A stretch of DNA of 5,652 nt from Fimbriimonadaceae bacterium (GTDB lineage: Bacteria > Armatimonadota > Fimbriimonadia > Fimbriimonadales > Fimbriimonadaceae), in contig JAKRSE010000384.1 in NCBI GenBank assembly GCA_022402505.1, positions 1 to 5,652 on the forward strand, read 5' to 3'. Shown in pieces: positions 1 through 3,987 of this stretch. Position 1 is the first letter of the stretch, and the number at the start of each line of letters is the position of its first letter. The position numbers and the translations under genes were made by a program. Below the pieces are notes generated by a model. The model made no database searches. It saw only the letters and a program-made list of their open reading frames with translations, and had not been told where the DNA came from.

Positions 1-492
1 GAATTGGCCCGCCGGATGGAGTTCGATGCCCGAGGCTCGGACCTTGAACTGAAGTTCGTGGATCGGGAGGACCGGGTCGGCCGGGGCGGCGACCATTCGC
101 CCTTCGCCCGGCGAGGCATCCCCGCCATCCGCCTGACCGAAACTCTGGAGCACTACGGCCGCCAGCACAGCGACCAGGATCTGCCGGAGCACGTCTGCTT
201 CCAGACGGTGGCTCAGGTCGGAGGCATCCTCGGCTGCACGGCCGCCGGGCTCTCTCTGGCCGGCGATCCGCCTCCGGCAGAGCTCGCGCCCGGCCAGGCC
301 CTCTCGGCGAGGATTCGGATCGATTCCGACTCCCGAACCGAGGTCTGGATTCGGCCGACCGATCAGGTCTGCTGGACGGAAAAGAGGGTCGGCGAGCCGG
401 GCGAAGAGGTCCTGCTGGAGGGGATCTCTCCGGACGACTTCTTCATCGGCGTCTCAGCCCCTGGCGGGGTGCCGACGGTCCTCAATCCTTGA
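1..492 (+). CDS. M28 family zinc peptidase, C-terminal part (5' end outside window)
   Basis: This frame is open from the first base to the TGA at 490-492, giving the last 163 residues of a longer protein. Residues 29-34 read GGDHSPF and lead into RRGIPAIRLTE, which matches the SDHxxF...G-P-A block of M28 aminopeptidases. H57, in the following HYGRQHSDQD, sits where the last zinc-ligand histidine of the family is expected. The other zinc ligands and any signal peptide lie upstream of the window. Residues from about 90 to 163 form a beta-rich tail (EVWIRPTD, then a VGEPGEE...LLEGISPDDFFIGVSA pattern). It resembles the degenerate fibronectin-III-like module that follows the catalytic domain in some bacterial M28 enzymes. 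Such proteins are usually exported and remove N-terminal residues from peptides, but the substrate cannot be read here. The gene ends inside the convergent gene on the - strand, with an 11-base overlap. The family call is firm; exact specificity is unknown. Confidence 0.85.
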   Translation, partial: ELARRMEFDARGSDLELKFVDREDRVGRGGDHSPFARRGIPAIRLTETLEHYGRQHSDQDLPEHVCFQTVAQVGGILGCTAAGLSLAGDPPPAELAPGQALSARIRIDSDSRTEVWIRPTDQVCWTEKRVGEPGEEVLLEGISPDDFFIGVSAPGGVPTVLNP

Positions 493-1264
493 CGGGGTAC
501 GGCCTGAGATGGCGGACGACGGCGTCCTTCAGGCCGATCTCATCGACGGCCGGAGCGAGTGAGAAGGCGCCGTTGTAATCCGGGTCCTCGACCATGGCCC
601 ATTGGCCGGTCAGGTGCCCCTTGTTCCAGAGCCCTCGGTACTCGAAGAGACGGACCGGGAAGATGTAAACCTTGAACCAATGGACGCTGTTGGTGTGCGA
701 GTGGTAGGAGCCGAGGATGACGAAGTCGCCGTCCTTGTCGTGCCCTCGGCCGCGGATCACCCCGAAATCGAACCGGAGATGGAGCACTTCCCGGCCACCG
801 CCGCTGCGATCCTCGTAGTCCCCGACCCATTCGCCCGTCTCGTCTTCCAGAGTCAGGACCCCCTGATCTCGGTAGGCGGCATAGGCCTCGGGAGTCATGT
901 CGGGAGCGCCCGGGAGACGCCGGTGAACCCTCCGGCTGAGGGTGTTCCGAACCTCTTCCGACCAGATCTCGAATCGACCGCCATGCTTCCGGTCGGCCGA
1001 GGACCAGAGGCCGACGCACCGACTGCCATTCCAAAACCCGTGGGCGTCTGCGGGAAAGAACCTCTCGTCGCTCCCCTCAAAGGTCAACCGGCCGACGGAG
1101 GTGAAGGTCGATCCCTGCCATGCCAACTCGAGGGATGGACTGGAGGCCCCGGCAGACGACCGAAGAAACCCCTCGACCAAGTGAATCTCGGTCGAGAAAA
1201 CCCGCCACTCATCAGAATCTGCCAAGAGGCAGACCACTTTTCCCTCAAGATAGTCAAAACTCAT
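482..1264 (-). CDS. Conserved-looking hypothetical protein with C-terminal beta-rich GxGxD...GxW domain
   Basis: I do not recognise a named family in this 260-residue protein. It starts MSFDYLEGKV and stops with TGA at 482-484. The N-terminal half (about 1-110) alternates short hydrophobic strands with acidic and tryptophan residues. The C-terminal part (about 145-237) has a regular pattern: W-x-G-x-Y at 146-150, G-x-G-x-D-x-x-G-x-F near 172-181, G-x-Y at 185-187, V-x-W-F-K-x-Y near 194-200, Y-x-G near 209-211 and G-x-W at 220-222. This spacing suggests a small antiparallel beta-barrel, possibly lipocalin- or avidin-like; that is inference. There is no signal peptide or membrane segment, so it is probably cytoplasmic. 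The frame stays open upstream to 2047, but that part is antisense to the GH130 gene and reads as biased shadow sequence, so I chose the ATG at 1262-1264. A TTG further upstream is a weaker alternative start. No clear ribosome binding site is visible. Confidence 0.72.
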   Translation of the reverse strand: MSFDYLEGKVVCLLADSDEWRVFSTEIHLVEGFLRSSAGASSPSLELAWQGSTFTSVGRLTFEGSDERFFPADAHGFWNGSRCVGLWSSADRKHGGRFEIWSEEVRNTLSRRVHRRLPGAPDMTPEAYAAYRDQGVLTLEDETGEWVGDYEDRSGGGREVLHLRFDFGVIRGRGHDKDGDFVILGSYHSHTNSVHWFKVYIFPVRLFEYRGLWNKGHLTGQWAMVEDPDYNGAFSLAPAVDEIGLKDAVVRHLRPYPVKD

Positions 1265-1354
1265 GCCAAATGGCCGGCAATCCGACCGGGCCGTAGGGTA
1301 CCCAGCCGCCTCCCCCTGTGATCCGGACGGGATTGATGCCAAGATGAGTTTGAG
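1265..1354. promoter_or_regulatory. Divergent intergenic region, presumed promoters for both flanking genes
   Basis: These 90 bases separate the start codons of the hypothetical gene (leftward) and the GH130 gene (rightward), so both promoters should lie here or extend into the opposite gene. I see no convincing -35/-10 pair on either strand and no operator-like palindrome. The GH130 start is preceded only by a weak purine stretch (gatgagtttgag), and the leftward start has no Shine-Dalgarno match nearby. The assignment rests on gene layout alone. Confidence 0.3.
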
Positions 1355-2332
1355 ATGAGCGTCAAAATCATCGGTCGTTCGATTCCGAATCTGCCGTGGG
1401 AAGATCGGCAGGCCCCCACTCAATCCCCCGTCTGGCGTTATTCGAAGAATCCGATCATCCCCCGGGACTTGATCCCCACCAGCAACTCCATTTTCAACTC
1501 GGCAGCCATCGATTTTGAAGGCGCCTTTGCGGGAGTCTTCCGCTGCGACAGCACCCGGCGGCAGATGCTGCTCCACGCCGGCCGGAGCAAGGACGGCTTC
1601 AACTGGGAGATCGAGCACGAGCCGATCCAGTGGATCAAGGACGACCCCGAAGTTGAAGACCCGCCCTACCTCTACGACCCCCGCGTCGTCTGGGTGGAGG
1701 ACCGCTACTGGATTCAGTGGTGCAACGGCTTCCACGGCCCCACCATCGGCCTCGGCTACACCAAGGATTTCAAGGAGTTCCACCTGCTGGAGAACGCCCT
1801 GCTTCCCCACAACCGGAACGGCGTCCTCTTCCCGCGGAAGGTCAACGGAAGCTACCTGCTGATGAGCCGCCCCAGCGACAACGGCCACACCCCGTTCGGC
1901 GAAATCTTCATCAGCCAGAGCCATGACATGATCCATTGGGGCCGCCACCGCTGGGTGATGCGCCCGCAGGAGGCCTGGGAATCGCTGAAGATCGGCGGCG
2001 GCCCCGCCCCGATCGAGACCACCGAAGGCTGGCTCGTCTTCCACCACGGCGTGCTCCTGAGCTGCAACGGCTATGTCTACAGCTTCGGCGCGACCCTGCT
2101 CGACCTGGAGAAGCCCTGGATCGTCCGCAAGCGCTGCAAGCCCTACCTGATCAATCCGCGGGAGACCTACGAGTGCGTGGGCGACGTTCCGAACGTCACC
2201 TTCCCCTGCGCCGCCCTGGCCGACGCCGACACCGGCCGGATCACGATCTACTACGGCTGCGCCGACACCGTCACCGGCCTCTGCTTCACGCAGATCGACG
2301 AGCTGATGGAGTTCGTGGACAAGAACTGCTGA
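1355..2332 (+). CDS. GH130 family beta-mannoside phosphorylase/glycosidase
   Basis: This 325-residue protein has the length and sequence of a single-domain GH130 five-bladed beta-propeller enzyme, closest in pattern to the beta-1,4-mannooligosaccharide phosphorylase type. The N-terminal block WRYSKNPIIPRD then TSNSIFNSA (about 27-50) is characteristic. YDPRV at 107-111 carries the expected catalytic proton donor, D108. NRNGVLFPRK (153-162), SRPSDNGHTPFG (171-182), KIGGGPAPIET (212-222) and HHGVL (230-234) follow in family order. R154, R172, K212 and H231 fall where GH130 phosphorylases bind inorganic phosphate, so phosphorolysis of a beta-mannoside to mannose-1-phosphate plus a shortened sugar is more likely than hydrolysis. 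There is no signal peptide, consistent with a cytoplasmic enzyme. ATG 1355 fits the usual family N-terminus. No transporter, epimerase or other mannan gene is adjacent, so the substrate (mannan, N-glycan core or other) cannot be set from context. Confidence 0.93.
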   Translation: MSVKIIGRSIPNLPWEDRQAPTQSPVWRYSKNPIIPRDLIPTSNSIFNSAAIDFEGAFAGVFRCDSTRRQMLLHAGRSKDGFNWEIEHEPIQWIKDDPEVEDPPYLYDPRVVWVEDRYWIQWCNGFHGPTIGLGYTKDFKEFHLLENALLPHNRNGVLFPRKVNGSYLLMSRPSDNGHTPFGEIFISQSHDMIHWGRHRWVMRPQEAWESLKIGGGPAPIETTEGWLVFHHGVLLSCNGYVYSFGATLLDLEKPWIVRKRCKPYLINPRETYECVGDVPNVTFPCAALADADTGRITIYYGCADTVTGLCFTQIDELMEFVDKNC

Positions 2333-2407
2333 GGGTGGCTCGGGGTGGTTTGGGATGGCTCGTGTCTCGGAGCCTGGGGAATCTCGGAATCGGGCAACGA
2401 GCCACCC
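2333..2407. repeat. Inverted repeat after the GH130 gene, with two competing left arms
   Basis: The bases directly after the GH130 stop, gggtggctcg (2333-2342), are a perfect 10-base reverse complement of cgagccaccc (2398-2407). A second copy, tggctcgt (2355-2362), pairs over 8 bases with the same right arm (2397-2404). Only one pairing can form at a time. The loops are long (55 and 34 bases) and no T-run follows, so this is not a standard intrinsic terminator. It may stabilise or end the GH130 transcript; that is inference. Confidence 0.45.
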
Positions 2408-2523
2408 CCGCCCCAGGTTGAGTGAGGTGCCGACGCTGCGTATGCTGCTCGCCGGCAGTCGATCCAGAGCCTCCTTCCCAAGCCTCCCTCAGCGAGCCTG
2501 GAACCTCCCCGGCCTCATTGACC

Positions 2524-2562
2524 GCCGCCGGGCCTGGGCCTTCCGGGCCCGGCCCTGGCGGC
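2524..2562. repeat. Strong GC-only stem-loop upstream of tRNA-Glu
   Basis: The arms pair as gccgcc (2524-2529) with ggcggc (2557-2562), gggcc (2530-2534) with ggccc (2551-2555), and gggcc (2536-2540) with ggccc (2546-2550). The loop is ttccg, and single T bulges sit at 2535 and 2556, giving 16 G-C pairs in all. A further gccgcc at 2575-2580 could pair with 2557-2562 instead. There is no T-run on either side. It could end readthrough from the GH130 gene before the tRNA, or be a folding or processing signal. The rest of 2333-2597 holds no gene I can support. Confidence 0.55.
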
Positions 2563-2597
2563 ATCCGGCCCCAAGCCGCCATACTCAAGCTTCGCCT

Positions 2598-2674
2598 GCC
2601 CCGGTGGTCTAGCGGTTTAGGACGCCTCCCTTTCACGGAGGAAATCGCGGGTTCGAATCCCGTCCGGGGTACCA
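2598..2674 (+). tRNA. tRNA-Glu(UUC)
   Basis: The sequence folds as a full cloverleaf. The acceptor stem is GCCCCGG (2598-2604) with CCGGGGT (2664-2670), ending in a G-U pair. The D stem is GTC (2607-2609) with GAC (2621-2623). The anticodon stem is CCTCC (2625-2629) with GGAGG (2637-2641) around the loop CTTTCAC, with anticodon TTC at 2632-2634. The T stem is GCGGG (2647-2651) with CCCGT (2659-2663) around TTCGAAT. A2671 is the discriminator and CCA is encoded at 2672-2674. It reads the glutamate codons GAA and GAG. It appears to be a single tRNA gene, with no tRNA partner within the window. Confidence 0.97.
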
Positions 2675-2682
2675 GATCAGTT

Positions 2683-2708
2683 CGGCCCCGGTGGAAACCG
2701 ATCGGCCG
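2683..2708 (+). terminator. Weak candidate hairpin downstream of tRNA-Glu
   Basis: cggcc (2683-2687) pairs with ggccg (2704-2708), and inside it cggt (2689-2692) pairs with accg (2697-2700) around the tetraloop ggaa. The two stems are separated by an unequal internal loop. It starts 8 bases after the encoded CCA, a plausible place for termination or 3' trimming of the tRNA transcript. There is no T-run after it, so the call is tentative. Confidence 0.3.
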
Positions 2709-2761
2709 GGTGGAGCCGGGCTTCCTCAGCTTCCAAGAAGGGAAAAGCGCACGTCTGCCGT

Positions 2762-2767
2762 CATAAT
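2762..2767 (+). promoter_or_regulatory. Possible -10 element (CATAAT) for the orphan gene
   Basis: CATAAT matches the sigma-70 -10 consensus at five of six positions, in an otherwise GC-rich stretch. No recognisable -35 element lies about 17 bases upstream. Transcription would start near 2774-2776, at or next to the ATG at 2776. That would give a leaderless message, or a leader of roughly 28 bases if the in-frame ATG at 2803 is used. Confidence 0.3.
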
Positions 2768-2775
2768 CCCGAGGC

Positions 2776-3705
2776 ATGAGCTCAGAATTCCATGAGCGAC
2801 CAATGGTCGTTCGCCTCAAGCGGATCTTCGGCGACCCCGTTCCACCGAGTCGCGTGACTCAAGAGCAATTCGACGGCGCCCAGGTCGACCTCGAAAGAAC
2901 TGCCGGCAAACCTTGGCACGAAATCGACCAAAGCGACTATTGGCACTATCTCAACGATTTGTGTTACGTCGACTTGCAGCAGGATCTCTTCGATTACCTG
3001 TTTCCAGCCTTCTTGATTCGATGGTGGGAGGGGCAACTCAGCCGGCAGGGGGGGCCAGAATCAGAGAGCGATTTCTATCGTGCGGTCGATCGCGGTGAGT
3101 TGCTTACCAAGATGATGAGCGAGACTCGGAGGGAGCTCGTCTTGGATTGGATCACGGACGCATACATCGAGGGTGTGGACGCCTGGAGCAACCACCTTTC
3201 GGTTGGCTATGTTCCAGAAGGCCCGGACGATCTTCACGGGCCGCTGTCGAGTTTCAATGCGCTAGGCCAGTCCATTCCGGTGATCAAAGAGATCCTGTCC
3301 CGTCTGGAGGATGTGTCAACGATCGGTCGTGCCCAGTGGTGGCTTGTTTTTGCCGCAGGTCTCGTGTGGAATGAGAACGAGTGTCCGGCAATACCGAAAT
3401 GGGCCCCAGGCCGCGGAGGCGGCGGAGTGTACATCACGATGTCCCAGGCATCGATCTACGACCATGGCTTCCTGCCAGAGAATCTGCAGGCATTTCGAAG
3501 TCGTGTGAGTTGCGCAAAGGTGACCAGGTTGCTCGAGCAATGCACTGCCCTCATGCCATCAGTCCCTCATGGTGCATGGGCCCAAGCGACATTAGAGGAA
3601 CTTTTGAGCCGCCCCCAGAGAATTGAGGCTCGACTTGCCAAGCTGATTCAATACTATGAATTGCCCGATCTTGGGGGTATCGATGGAATCGGTACCTTTG
3701 AGTAG
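2776..3705 (+). CDS. Hypothetical tryptophan-rich orphan protein
   Basis: I do not recognise this 309-residue protein. It has no signal peptide and no clear membrane helix. A dense aromatic block at about 47-87 (W47, YWHYL, LCYVDLQQDLF, DYLFPAFL, RWWEGQL) looks like two or three amphipathic helices of a conserved alpha-helical domain. A second cluster lies at 186-198 (RAQWWLVFAAGLVWNE). A glycine run (about 212-217) precedes the predicted helical C-terminal part. GC content is lower than in the neighbours: 28/60 in 2941-3000 and 31/60 in 3061-3120 by hand count, against 41/60 in 1981-2040 of GH130. Its position just after tRNA-Glu and its composition suggest acquired DNA, but no integrase is present. 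The start is uncertain: ATG 2776 has GAGG only one base before it, and ATG 2803 is in frame. A TAA at 2764-2766 rules out an earlier start. The long open frame with natural-looking protein composition makes it likely real. Confidence 0.75.
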   Translation: MSSEFHERPMVVRLKRIFGDPVPPSRVTQEQFDGAQVDLERTAGKPWHEIDQSDYWHYLNDLCYVDLQQDLFDYLFPAFLIRWWEGQLSRQGGPESESDFYRAVDRGELLTKMMSETRRELVLDWITDAYIEGVDAWSNHLSVGYVPEGPDDLHGPLSSFNALGQSIPVIKEILSRLEDVSTIGRAQWWLVFAAGLVWNENECPAIPKWAPGRGGGGVYITMSQASIYDHGFLPENLQAFRSRVSCAKVTRLLEQCTALMPSVPHGAWAQATLEELLSRPQRIEARLAKLIQYYELPDLGGIDGIGTFE

Positions 3706-3987
3706 CCTTTCGGGCACCAAGGCGCCTCAGTGTGCACAGCGCGGGGTGCGAGCGTTGGGGTTCGCTTCGGCCATCCTGCCTTTTGGGTAGTCAGGGCCAA
3801 GTTTGGTGTTCCGATCCGGCCCTTCCGGATCAGTCCTCCATTCGACGAGACCCCAGAGGCTGCTCGAACGCGCACCCGACGACTTAGCCGCAAAGGCGAA
3901 GACCGATCGTCCCTCAACTCCGGCCCCCCGCGTCGCCAACTGCGAAAGCACGGAGTCGCGTGCACGGTGTCTTGAGGAGGACCTGCT
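3706..3987. other. Structured 282-base spacer without a supported gene; possible dispersed repeat
   Basis: This spacer separates the 3' ends of the orphan gene and the leftward fusion gene. Short frames are open on both strands, but their translations are Arg/Pro/Ser-rich and none has supporting features. The visible structure is a weak 5-bp stem just after the orphan stop (gcctt 3705-3709 with aaggc 3719-3723), a bulged stem of ggcc 3769-3772 and ctg 3776-3778 with cag 3792-3794 and ggcc 3795-3798, and the perfect hairpin at 3813-3831. GTGCAC-centred palindromes occur near both ends (TGTGCACA at 3731-3738 and CGTGCACG at 3959-3966). None is followed by a T-run. A small mobile or dispersed repeat is possible but unproven. 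Confidence 0.4.
3813..3831. repeat. Perfect 7-bp hairpin in the spacer
   Basis: gatccgg (3813-3819) and ccggatc (3825-3831) are exact reverse complements around the 5-base loop ccctt. The hairpin lies between two convergent genes, where a bidirectional terminator would be expected, but neither strand has a T-run after it. Confidence 0.45.

Noticed and set aside
1265..2047. Upstream open extension of the 260-residue hypothetical protein on the - strand
   Set aside because: It is antisense to the strongly conserved GH130 gene. The translation is biased and shows no domain, which is expected opposite a GC-rich gene.
2422..2766. Open frame on the + strand spanning tRNA-Glu
   Set aside because: Its central part is simply the tRNA read as protein, a common false call. 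The rest is low-complexity Pro/Ser/Gly.
2286..2819. 177-codon open frame on the - strand across the tRNA
   Set aside because: It contains the antisense reading of the tRNA (the familiar RTGFEPAIS type of peptide) and overlaps GH130 and the orphan gene without support.
2664..3710. Possible attL/attR pair from integration at tRNA-Glu
   Set aside because: I searched for a copy of the tRNA 3' end downstream and found only the 6-base ggtacc near 3691, too short to count. No integrase gene is present.
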